A stretch of DNA of 5,728 nucleotides, taken from NCBI GenBank assembly GCA_028288945.1, contig JAQGHH010000309.1, forward strand, positions 1-5,728, read 5' to 3'. Positions 1 through 5,728 of the stretch are shown here, piece after piece. Source of the stretch: Phycisphaerales bacterium (GTDB lineage Bacteria; Planctomycetota; Phycisphaerae; Tepidisphaerales; Tepidisphaeraceae). Position numbers and translations under genes: made by a program. The notes under the pieces were generated by a model. That model made no database searches and was not told the origin of the DNA. It saw only the letters and a list, made by a program, of their open reading frames with translations. How positions within the stretch are numbered: position 1 is the first letter of the stretch; each line of letters opens with the position of its first letter.

Positions 1-253
1 GGATGAGGACTACAATCAGTACATGACCGAACTGCAGAAGGACGACCTGCTGCTGCTCTACACGGACGGAGTAACCGACGCCATCAACTTCGATGGCGAA
101 CGCTTCGGCCGCCAGCGCCTCAGCGAAGTCTTCAAAGCCGGCGGCCCGACGGCGGAGGCCGTTGCGCAAAACGTGTTGTGGGAATTGCGCAAGTTCGTGG
201 GGCTGGTAAAAAGGCCGGATGACATCACGTTGATCGTGGTGCGGGTCGTGTAA
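1..253 (+). CDS. SpoIIE/PP2C-type serine phosphatase, C-terminal fragment (5' end outside window)
   Basis: The reading frame is open from the left edge (first full codon at base 2) to the TAA at 251-253, giving the last ~83 residues of a longer protein. The Met codon at 23 is internal, because coding similarity continues upstream of it. The fragment has the C-terminal signature of the RsbU/SpoIIE branch of PP2C phosphatases. This includes a D-L-L-L-L-Y-T-D-G-V-T-D-A segment, where the Asp before Gly is a metal ligand in the family, then F-G-x-x-R-L, and near the end D-D-I-T-L-I-V-V-R, whose first Asp pair completes the Mn/Mg site. Such enzymes dephosphorylate anti-anti-sigma (STAS) proteins in partner-switching cascades, usually driven by an N-terminal sensor or receiver domain that is not visible here. 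It ends 173 nt before the next gene, which has its own promoter, so a shared operon is unlikely. No clear terminator follows it. The family call is firm; the specific pathway is unknown. Confidence 0.9.
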   Translation, partial: DEDYNQYMTELQKDDLLLLYTDGVTDAINFDGERFGRQRLSEVFKAGGPTAEAVAQNVLWELRKFVGLVKRPDDITLIVVRVV

Positions 254-304
254 GGGCCCGCTCGTCAGGAAACCTCTCGTTTCACTTCCACCTCCTCAAC
301 AGCT

Positions 305-356
305 GGCCGATTTTTGCGGCAGCCGCGTCCACGCCGACATAGGCCAAATTTTTGGC
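305..356. promoter_or_regulatory. Two similar dyad elements upstream of the blaI-like promoter (candidate operators)
   Basis: Element A (305-320) reads GGCCGATTTTTGCGGC, with arms GCCG (306-309) and CGGC (317-320). Element B (342-357) reads GGCCAAATTTTTGGCT and contains a perfect 6-bp inverted repeat, GCCAAA at 343-348 and TTTGGC at 351-356, around a 2-nt centre. The two share a GGCC-(2-3 nt)-TTTTTG-(C)GGC layout and start 37 bp apart. Element B directly abuts the -35 box at 357. BlaI-family dimers bind short dyads in their own promoter, so B is a reasonable autoregulatory operator. It does not match the TACA-TGTA core of staphylococcal operators, so assignment to this repressor is inference. 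Neither element looks like a conventional terminator for the gene upstream. Confidence 0.4.
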
Positions 357-384
357 TTGACACGTCTCGCTCAAAGGCTAATAT
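357..384 (+). promoter_or_regulatory. Sigma70-type promoter for the blaI-like/M56 operon
   Basis: A perfect -35 hexamer TTGACA (357-362) is followed by a 16-bp spacer and a -10-like TAATAT (379-384), which matches TATAAT at four of six positions including the important first T, A and last T. The expected transcription start is near 391, giving a leader of about 36 nt to the ATG at 427. The -10 lies in the loop of a 5-bp inverted repeat, AAGGC at 374-378 and GCCTT at 389-393, a position where a bound repressor would block RNA polymerase. It is the only convincing promoter in the gap and points at the repressor gene. Confidence 0.65.
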
Positions 385-426
385 CTTGGCCTTCAGCCGT
401 CGCGATCATTTATTGAAGGCTCGCTC

Positions 427-822
427 ATGTCAGACCCCGCACAATTGTCCAAACGCGAGCGGCAGATCATGGACGCGATCTGGGCGCGCGGGGAGGCGAC
501 CGTCAGCCAGGTCATCGAGGCGATCCCCGAGCCGCCAACCCGTACGGCCGTCCGCACGATGCTCACCATTCTCGAGCGCAAGGGGCATGTCAATCATCGC
601 AAGGACGGCCGGCAGTTCATCTATCGCCCGTCCCGCCCCCGAGCCCAGACGGCTCGGACCGCCCTGCGGCGCGTGCTGCAGACCTTCTTCGAGGGCTCGC
701 TGGAACGCGCCGTCGCCGCACGATTGTCCGACCGCGCGGCGCCAATGACCGCGGACGAAATCGAACGCCTCAGCGACCTGATCGAACGAGCAAAGCACCG
801 GGACACGCACAAAGACATGTAA
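427..822 (+). CDS. BlaI/MecI/CopY-family transcriptional repressor
   Basis: This is a complete 131-residue protein, close to the ~125 residues usual for BlaI/MecI. The ATG at 427 has a GAAGG ribosome site at 415-419 with a 7-nt gap. Residues ~7-70 match the family winged helix: L-S-K-R-E-R-Q-I-M-D-A-I-W is helix 1, G-E-A-T-V-S-Q-V leads the HTH, R-T-A-V-R-T-M-L is the recognition helix (41-46 region), and residues 51-67 (R-K-G-H-V ... G-R-Q-F-I-Y-R-P) form the wing. Residues ~76-125 are helical and would form the dimerisation domain, which in staphylococcal BlaI/MecI carries the site cut on induction; I cannot identify a cleavage site here. It likely represses its own operon through the dyads around the promoter at 357-384. 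The next gene, 26 nt downstream, encodes its presumed M56 regulator. A CopY-like or other role cannot be excluded, but no metal-binding Cys motif is present. Confidence 0.93.
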   Translation: MSDPAQLSKRERQIMDAIWARGEATVSQVIEAIPEPPTRTAVRTMLTILERKGHVNHRKDGRQFIYRPSRPRAQTARTALRRVLQTFFEGSLERAVAARLSDRAAPMTADEIERLSDLIERAKHRDTHKDM

Positions 823-848
823 CCGCCGGTCATCGGCTGGGAGCTCGC

Positions 849-3800
849 ATGTTAGCTGACTTCGCCGCCACGATGTCGCGCCAGGGCACGACGCTGCTTC
901 CTCTGTTATTCGAAGCGGCATTGAAGGGTACCGTGCTAATCCTCCTGGGATGGCTGCTGCTATGCGCCCACCGGCGGATGCCGGCCGCGACGCGCCACTG
1001 GGTTTGCTTCCTGGCCCTCCTTAGCCTATTGTTGCTGCCGATCTTCGCACGCATCGTGCCCGGGCGTGGCGTACTGCCCCGCTGGGCAGTACTGCATCAG
1101 CATCATCGCGAGACTGCCCAAGCGCCGCACGTCATTCAAGAAAGTGCGCCGCCTCCGGCCGGCCCGACCGCTCAACTGCGCGGCGTTGATGCGCCGGGGA
1201 ATTCCCCGGCTCATGACGTGGTTCCTGCGCCAGGCGATATCCACAGCAAGACCTCGGTCGCCATGCATGCGGAGCAATCCTCTCAAACGATACGGCGCGA
1301 TCCTTTACTCGCGCATGGCTCAGGACGGGAGGGCTTTCGCAAGCCGCAGGTGTCCGGACGCGACGAACTACTGACGGCCCCCGCATCAGGTGCAATGTCT
1401 GCGCCGCAATTCGATAACCCTGAGAAGAGCGTCGGTCTGGGCGCCTGGGGATGGGGAATGCTGGCCTGGGCGATCGGGTTGACTTTCGTTTGCGTACCGA
1501 CAATTTGGGGTGCGATCACTTTGGAATGGTTGCGCCACTCCGCGAAGGTCATAAGGAATCCGCTTATCGTGGCACGCGCGGCACAAATGTCGGCGCAACT
1601 CGGCCTTCGTCATCGTGTGTTGTTACTGGAGCGCGCCGACGCGATGCCTATGACCTGGGGCATCTATCGGCCGTGCATCCTGCTGCCCACGCAGGCCGCC
1701 TCCTGGAGCGGGGAGCGGCTACGGGCCGTGCTACTGCACGAACTGGGGCACATCAAACGATGGGATTGCCTTATTGAATGGATCGCCCGCGCCGTGCTGG
1801 CCGCATACTGGTTTCACCCGTTGGCATGGTTGACGGCCCGCCGACTTCGCGAGGCGCGCGAGTCCGCCTGTGATGACCTGGTCCTGTGTTGCGGGTATGC
1901 CTCACCGCGATACGCCGAAGACCTGCTTCATCTTGCCACGCATACCAGGCGAGCCGCCACGCTGGTTCGTCCGTCTCTGCCGATGGCGCGGGTCAGCCAG
2001 GTCGAGCAGCGCGTCCGCGCGATCCTGGATGAAACTGCCAATCGCAAGCCGTTGACCTGGGTGGCCGGCTCTCTGTTTGCCATTGGAATGCTCGGATTCG
2101 TGCTTCCGCTGGCCATGGTGCATGCGCAGGCGGACCGATCGTCGCCGCAGGCAAATCGCCCCGCCATCCCGGCGCGAGAGTCCAGCCGGGTGGCTGCCTC
2201 GCAACCGGCCACATCTCAACCCGCGGCCGCCCAGCCTCCCACTTCCCAACCCGACGGGGAGGTCGCCACGCAACATTTGCGCGTCCTTGATGAGTCCAAC
2301 CAACCGATTGCCAACGCCAAAGTCTGGGTTGCGAAGGATTATCCCAGCTTCCCTGTCTGCCTGCCTGACGGGCAGACGCTTAACGAGGGCGCGGAGTCAA
2401 AGCCGGACGGAAGTGCTGAATGGAAGTGGCCCCGCAACGTCAAGACGAACTTCGTAGTGCGGGCCGAGGGATTCGTCCCGGCGTTCATTCGGGGCGTATC
2501 GCTGACCGATGCACCTTACACGATCCATTTGACAAAGGGCCAGCCGATCACCGGCATCGTGCGACGGCCCAACGGCGAGCCGATCCCGCACGCACGTTTG
2601 AAGGCGGTGCAGGAAAAGTTTCTGCTCGACTTCATTCCTGATTTCGCGCTGACCGGGACGACCGACAAGGACGGCCGCTTCACCCTGCAGAACGCCGCCG
2701 CCGCGCGATACACGGTGGCGGCTGTGGTTGAGGACGCAACGCCGCCGGTCTATACAGAGCCGATGGCAGTCGACGTGCCAGTTGATCGAAGCCCTGCTCC
2801 GCTTCAGATGGTTGCGATGCCCGGGGCGTCGCTCAAGGGTCGGTTTGTCACTACCCAAGACATAAAGCTTGACGGGCGGGAAGCATCGTTTTGGCTTCGC
2901 CTGCCCAGGGAGGTCCGCCGGGAGATCCACACCGCCCCCGATGGATCGTTCACCGTCGACGGCATTCCCCCCAACGCACTGGGCATGGTCGCCTTTTTAG
3001 ACGTCGGGTCTTACATCGCCGTCCTGGATTGGGAGCACCACCCGGCATCGTGCGAAGTGACGATGAGCTCCGTTCGGTTCAGCGGCCTCACCCCCGGCGT
3101 CTACGACGGCATCACTGTGCATTTGTACAAGCCTGCAATATACGCAGGCACGTTCCGTGACGAACAAGGGAAGCCGTTCGAGAAGCTGGGTGTCGTCATT
3201 GAACCCTGGAACCGGATCTTCGACACCGACTCCAATGGGCGCGTCTCCGCCCGCATGCCGCCCAACGTGAACGTGACGATTCGATATTTGAACTCGGACC
3301 GTAAGGTCGAGACCCTTCGAGCGGCGGAGGGTGAGACAATCCAACGGCAGATCACGACTCCGCGCCCGCCCGAACCGGTCCTCGATCGCGAATTGGCGGG
3401 ACAAGTCGTCGACGAGCACGGCGCCCCGATCTCCGGAGCCAAGGTACACCTTGCAAATCATGGCATCGTCCCGCAGCAGAATCTCGCGGAACATGATCCG
3501 AAGCCGACCTGGCAGTGGGGCACACTTTTCGCCGCCGTGACCACAGCGGACGAGCATGGGCAATTCAAGTTCAACCTGTTGACTGGCGGAACGACCGACG
3601 TTTGGGCCGAGGTGGAAGGCGCGCGCTGGGCCGTGCTGCGCGACGTCGACAGCAACGCAAAAGGGCAGAAGCTCGTGCTGCGGCGCGTTCAAGCGCTGCC
3701 GACGTTTACCGGAAGCGTGTCAGATGCCGACGGACGGCCCGCCGCGGGCGTGCACGCGTGTCTGTTCTGCTACGACAACGGTGATATTGACCTACTGGGC

Positions 3801-5519
3801 GAAACGCGGACCAACGCCGAGGGGCGATTCGAGCTTAAGTTGACTTCGCTTTCCCCGGGCCACAATCGGGAGGTCCGATTGATCTGCCGGTCCAACGCAG
3901 GGGACACGGCTTGGAAAGTCCTGCCCCGTTGCGGCATGGAGGGCATTCAAATTCAATTCAAGCCGCAGGCGTCGGTCCGCGGCCGCCTGGTCAACCAGCG
4001 CGGAGAGCCGCTCGCTTCGGCCCGTGTCTGGTTGTACTACGGCCAGGATCCTGTGATGGGGAATATGCAGTTCTACTCCGGGGCCGAGAAGATGAGCCCA
4101 ATGACGACAACGGACGCGAGCGGCCAATTCAATCTGCGCGGCCTGCCGCGGGGTTCGACGGTCTCCGTGTTCGCCAAGCACCCGGAATACGATCGCGCGG
4201 AGGTTTGGTACGTGAAGGACGTACAGCAGGATACGAAGATTGCCGACATGGAAGCCAAGGATGGCGTCACGATCGAAGGGGCCGTCCGCTACGCCGATGG
4301 ACACCCCGCTGTCGGAGCGACCGTGACCTTAAATGGCATGAACCGCGCGGCGATTGCCACTGCCACGACGGATTCGGCCGGGGCCTACCGGATGACCGGG
4401 CTGGAGCATCAGGGCCTTCGTATGTCTAATCTCTCAGCGTCGGTGGGCATCGGCCCCGAATGGGAAGGCCGATCGGACGTCGCGACGACGCACCTCTATT
4501 CCGGCGATCACGCCCGAGACGTCGACGTCGTCCTTCAGCGCTCATTCGCCTCCCGGCAAAAGGAATGGCGTGCCGAGAAAGGGACCGCGGCCGCAAGCCG
4601 GTATCGCATGGCCGTCGTCGATGACGCGGACCCGGCGACGGAAGGGAAGACGACCTACGACGACAAACTGGCCCTCTACGACAGCGATGGAAAGCGGCTG
4701 TGGGAGCACGGCGGTCTGGGCGTCGCCTGGGGCCATGCACCGGTCGCGTGCGCTCCTGCAGACCGGAGCACCTACGTGTATGAGTACCTGTCGCGTCGCA
4801 TCTCGAAGTTCAACGACGAGGGTAAACTGTTATGGCAGTCGGAGAAATATGAGGGCGGCAGGTCGGTCAACTCGCTTGCCGTGGATCATGAGAACGGAGA
4901 CGTCTGGGCATTGACGAGCGCAGGGACGATCTACGGCAGCAGCATCATCGTCTACGATCGTGACGGCAAGAAGCGACTCGAAGTTCCCATCGCAGGCGCT
5001 GTCATCGCCTACAGCCCTCACGACCGGTGTTTCTGGGTAACCGGAAAGCGTTTGATGAAGATCAGTCGCGAAGGCAAGGTGCTTGTTGAGCCGTCCATAT
5101 CCTTCGCTTGGGTGTCGCGCGAATTGGCCGTCAACCCCGCGGACGGATCGGTCTGGGTCACCGAGGAATCGCATCCCGAAGTGCACGACTCCCACAACCG
5201 GCTCTACGTGATATCTCCCGACGGGCAGGTCCTGACCCAGAGGGATTTGGGCAAGCGAGAGCCGGGACGGATCGTTCTGGATGCCCCGCGCGGCGTCGCA
5301 TGGGTCTGCTTATCAAAGGCACTTGCGAAAATGACGCTCGACGGCAAGACCCTCCGGGAAATACCCACCGTCGGCGACTTAGCCCTCGAGCCGGATACAG
5401 GTTGCGTCTGGATCGCAAATGCGGTTGAGATCTGTCGGCTCGCCCCGGACGGCAAGCTGATTTGGTCGCAGTCATCGGCAAGCAACACGGTGAAGACGCT
5501 CCTGGTGGTTGGGCCCTAA
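849..5519 (+). CDS. BlaR1-like M56 membrane metallopeptidase with CarboxypepD_reg repeats and C-terminal beta-propeller
   Basis: This is a complete 1556-residue protein, against ~585-600 for BlaR1/MecR1. The ATG at 849 is chosen for the GGGAG at 839-843; Met9 is a weaker alternative. Hydrophobic segments lie at ~15-40, ~51-70, ~199-224 and ~403-425, the four-helix BlaR1 layout. Between the third and fourth lies the gluzincin domain: a P-M-T-W-G-I-Y-R-P-C-I-L-L-P motif (~267-280), HELGH at 297-301 (His297, His301 zinc ligands; Glu298 catalytic), the F-H-P-L-A-W motif (322-327), and E-S-A-C-D-D (338-343) with Glu338 the likely third ligand. All catalytic residues look intact, so it should be an active protease. 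Residues ~428-470 form a Pro/Ala/Ser/Gln linker, ~472-1230 about eight carboxypeptidase-regulatory-like repeats, and ~1250-1556 a seven-repeat propeller, all predicted outside the cytoplasmic membrane. By BlaR1 analogy it senses an external cue and triggers loss of the adjacent repressor. There are no SxxK/SxN/KTG penicillin-binding motifs, so the ligand is unknown. Confidence 0.9.
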   Translation: MLADFAATMSRQGTTLLPLLFEAALKGTVLILLGWLLLCAHRRMPAATRHWVCFLALLSLLLLPIFARIVPGRGVLPRWAVLHQHHRETAQAPHVIQESAPPPAGPTAQLRGVDAPGNSPAHDVVPAPGDIHSKTSVAMHAEQSSQTIRRDPLLAHGSGREGFRKPQVSGRDELLTAPASGAMSAPQFDNPEKSVGLGAWGWGMLAWAIGLTFVCVPTIWGAITLEWLRHSAKVIRNPLIVARAAQMSAQLGLRHRVLLLERADAMPMTWGIYRPCILLPTQAASWSGERLRAVLLHELGHIKRWDCLIEWIARAVLAAYWFHPLAWLTARRLREARESACDDLVLCCGYASPRYAEDLLHLATHTRRAATLVRPSLPMARVSQVEQRVRAILDETANRKPLTWVAGSLFAIGMLGFVLPLAMVHAQADRSSPQANRPAIPARESSRVAASQPATSQPAAAQPPTSQPDGEVATQHLRVLDESNQPIANAKVWVAKDYPSFPVCLPDGQTLNEGAESKPDGSAEWKWPRNVKTNFVVRAEGFVPAFIRGVSLTDAPYTIHLTKGQPITGIVRRPNGEPIPHARLKAVQEKFLLDFIPDFALTGTTDKDGRFTLQNAAAARYTVAAVVEDATPPVYTEPMAVDVPVDRSPAPLQMVAMPGASLKGRFVTTQDIKLDGREASFWLRLPREVRREIHTAPDGSFTVDGIPPNALGMVAFLDVGSYIAVLDWEHHPASCEVTMSSVRFSGLTPGVYDGITVHLYKPAIYAGTFRDEQGKPFEKLGVVIEPWNRIFDTDSNGRVSARMPPNVNVTIRYLNSDRKVETLRAAEGETIQRQITTPRPPEPVLDRELAGQVVDEHGAPISGAKVHLANHGIVPQQNLAEHDPKPTWQWGTLFAAVTTADEHGQFKFNLLTGGTTDVWAEVEGARWAVLRDVDSNAKGQKLVLRRVQALPTFTGSVSDADGRPAAGVHACLFCYDNGDIDLLGETRTNAEGRFELKLTSLSPGHNREVRLICRSNAGDTAWKVLPRCGMEGIQIQFKPQASVRGRLVNQRGEPLASARVWLYYGQDPVMGNMQFYSGAEKMSPMTTTDASGQFNLRGLPRGSTVSVFAKHPEYDRAEVWYVKDVQQDTKIADMEAKDGVTIEGAVRYADGHPAVGATVTLNGMNRAAIATATTDSAGAYRMTGLEHQGLRMSNLSASVGIGPEWEGRSDVATTHLYSGDHARDVDVVLQRSFASRQKEWRAEKGTAAASRYRMAVVDDADPATEGKTTYDDKLALYDSDGKRLWEHGGLGVAWGHAPVACAPADRSTYVYEYLSRRISKFNDEGKLLWQSEKYEGGRSVNSLAVDHENGDVWALTSAGTIYGSSIIVYDRDGKKRLEVPIAGAVIAYSPHDRCFWVTGKRLMKISREGKVLVEPSISFAWVSRELAVNPADGSVWVTEESHPEVHDSHNRLYVISPDGQVLTQRDLGKREPGRIVLDAPRGVAWVCLSKALAKMTLDGKTLREIPTVGDLALEPDTGCVWIANAVEICRLAPDGKLIWSQSSASNTVKTLLVVGP
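1536..1883 (+). other. M56 zinc-protease core domain (residues ~230-345)
   Basis: This is the cytoplasm-facing catalytic part of the 1556-residue protein, between the third and fourth membrane helices. In BlaR1 the equivalent loop is activated after ligand binding outside and leads to repressor cleavage. The HExxH is at bases 1737-1751. The third-ligand motif E-x-x-C-D-D begins at base 1860, and the spacing of ~37 residues between them is in line with M56. The stretch after HELGH (308-330) is hydrophobic and probably lies against the membrane. Confidence 0.88.
2262..4538 (+). repeat. About eight tandem CarboxypepD_reg-like (transthyretin-type beta-sandwich) protein repeats
   Basis: These are divergent protein-level repeats with no visible DNA-level identity. 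Each unit is ~75-100 residues and follows the pattern G-x-V-x(3-5)-G-x-P-(I/L)-x-x-A-x-V, then T-T-(D/N)-x-x-G-x-F, then a V-x-A-like strand. Approximate residues are 472-562, 563-658, 659-760, 763-836, 848-945, 952-1038, 1041-1134 and 1140-1230. The clearest are the second (G-I-V-R-R-P-N-G-E-P-I-P), fifth (G-Q-V-V-D-E-H-G-A-P-I-S-G-A), seventh (G-R-L-V-N-Q-R-G-E-P-L-A) and eighth (G-A-V-R-Y-A-D-G-H-P-A-V). The first, third and fourth are degenerate. Such domains serve as stalks or adhesion/carbohydrate-contacting modules in surface proteins; no catalytic role is expected. The unit count is by eye. Confidence 0.75.
4596..5516 (+). repeat. Seven-repeat beta-propeller-like C-terminal domain (residues ~1250-1556)
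   Basis: A strand-turn motif of the form (L/I)-x-x-(Y/F/I)-x-x-(D/E)-G-(K/Q)-x-(L) occurs seven times, with the Gly at residues 1281, 1325, 1373, 1409, 1459, 1499 and 1535. The motifs are 36-50 residues apart, the size of one propeller blade. Between them lie strands of the form (L/I)-A-(V/Y)-(D/N/S)-P-x-x-x-x-(V/F)-W-V, for example L-A-V-N-P-A-D-G-S-V-W-V-T at ~1426-1438 and L-A-L-E-P-D-T-G-C-V-W-I-A at ~1511-1523. This resembles NHL/PQQ-like/Vgb-type propellers. Seven repeats suggest a closed seven-bladed ring. The fold is inferred; the ligand is unknown. It ends only a few residues before the stop codon. Confidence 0.7.
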
Positions 5520-5554
5520 CTTCCACTCCACCGAGACGTATGCGTGGTCAAAGC
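5520..5554. other. Convergent intergenic gap without an obvious terminator
   Basis: These 35 nt separate the stops of two converging genes. The best dyad is CCAC (5528-5531) with GTGG (5544-5547), only 4 bp and with no T-run on either strand. No intrinsic bidirectional terminator is visible, so termination may be Rho-dependent or lie inside the neighbouring coding sequence. Confidence 0.5.
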
Positions 5555-5728
5555 CTAACGCTTCACCCAAAACGCCATTCGCCTAATTCCGCGGACGATT
5601 CTTCCCCGCCATTTAAGAACGCGAATCCGTAGCTCCAGCCGCTGAAGCGATCCGTCGCCGGGTTGGAGGGTGAGCCCTTTTCTCACCCACGCCAGCGCCT
5701 CGTCATGCCGGCCCAGATGTTCGCAGGC
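5555..5728 (-). CDS. TPR-like protein, C-terminal fragment (5' end outside window)
   Basis: On the minus strand the frame is open from the right edge to a TAG whose complement is at 5555-5557, giving the last 57 residues of a longer protein; no start lies in the window. The fragment begins with an L-G-R-H-D-E-A-L-A-W-V-R-K-G-L sequence followed by L-Q-P-G-D. This matches the tetratricopeptide consensus (Leu-Gly at 7-8, Glu-Ala-Leu in helix B, Pro at 32). A second helical segment, L-Q-R-L-E-L-R-I-R-V-L-K-W, follows, and then a strongly basic tail (R-G-I-R-R ... W-V-K-R). TPRs mediate protein-protein contacts, so the full protein could be a scaffold or a sulfotransferase/glycosyltransferase fusion; the rest is not visible. 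The gene converges on the M56 gene, with 35 nt between the two stop codons. Confidence 0.72.
   Translation of the reverse strand, partial: ACEHLGRHDEALAWVRKGLTLQPGDGSLQRLELRIRVLKWRGRIVRGIRRMAFWVKR

Noticed and set aside
314..748. 144-codon plus-strand open frame overlapping the repressor gene
   Set aside because: It is an Arg/Pro/Ser-rich translation with no family pattern, out of frame with a clear BlaI homologue that accounts for most of the same bases.
430..921. 163-codon minus-strand open frame across the repressor gene
   Set aside because: It is antisense to a recognisable gene in GC-rich DNA and shows no domain pattern; such frames are common shadows.
2130..2258. Possible DNA tandem repeat in the Ser-Gln-Pro linker
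   Set aside because: The protein repeats Ser-Gln-Pro and Thr-Ser-Gln-Pro, but the codons vary between copies, so this is a low-complexity linker and not a tandem DNA array.
3131..3149. 6-bp inverted repeat GCCTGC/GCAGGC with a 7-nt loop
   Set aside because: It is short, within coding sequence, has no T-run or promoter nearby, and is expected by chance at this length.
2997..3692. 231-codon minus-strand open frame inside the M56 gene
   Set aside because: It is the longest antisense frame, but it lies wholly opposite well-patterned repeats in the sense protein. No ribosome site or family motif was seen.
3945..3965. Short direct repeat of ATTCAA units
   Set aside because: It encodes an alternating I-Q-I-Q-F-K strand, and the repetition follows from the amino-acid pattern.
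3792..4304. 170-codon minus-strand open frame inside the M56 gene
   Set aside because: It is a shadow of the sixth to eighth repeats; its composition mirrors the sense codons and it has no recognisable domain.
1..5728. CRISPR arrays, tRNA/rRNA genes, insertion sequences
   Set aside because: I saw no regularly spaced identical repeats, no tRNA-like cloverleaf or CCA end, no transposase motifs and no terminal inverted repeats.

Overview
The window is GC-rich by eye and densely coding. Four genes are visible, two of them cut by the window edges. The best guess for the source is a planctomycete, possibly a Phycisphaerae-like lineage. The reasons are a BlaI/M56 pair whose M56 partner carries a giant ectodomain of carboxypeptidase-regulatory-like repeats, and a linker rich in Ser-Gln-Pro and Thr-Ser-Gln-Pro. 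This is inferred from style; no marker gene is present.

Layout. Bases 1-253 (+) are the 3' end of a SpoIIE/PP2C-type serine phosphatase gene. Bases 254-426 are an intergenic control region with a good sigma70-type promoter (TTGACA, 16 bp, TAATAT) and inverted repeats next to and across it. Bases 427-822 (+) encode a complete BlaI/MecI-family winged-helix repressor. Bases 849-5519 (+) encode a 1556-residue membrane protein. Its N-terminal ~430 residues are a BlaR1-like M56 zinc metallopeptidase (HELGH at 297-301). These are followed by a Pro/Ser/Gln-rich linker, about eight CarboxypepD_reg-like beta-sandwich repeats, and a C-terminal seven-repeat beta-propeller. Bases 5555-5728 (-) are the 3' end of a convergent gene with a tetratricopeptide-like motif; it has no start codon in the window.

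How the genes work together. BlaI and the M56 protein are 26 nt apart, in the order repressor then peptidase, and almost certainly form one operon from the promoter at 357-384. By analogy with staphylococcal BlaI/BlaR1, the outer part of the membrane protein senses something, the inner zinc protease is activated, and the repressor is inactivated, derepressing its own operon and any distant targets. There is no penicillin-binding sensor domain and no beta-lactamase gene here. The stimulus is therefore probably not a beta-lactam recognised in the BlaR1 manner. The large ectodomain (repeats plus propeller) is the unusual part of the window.
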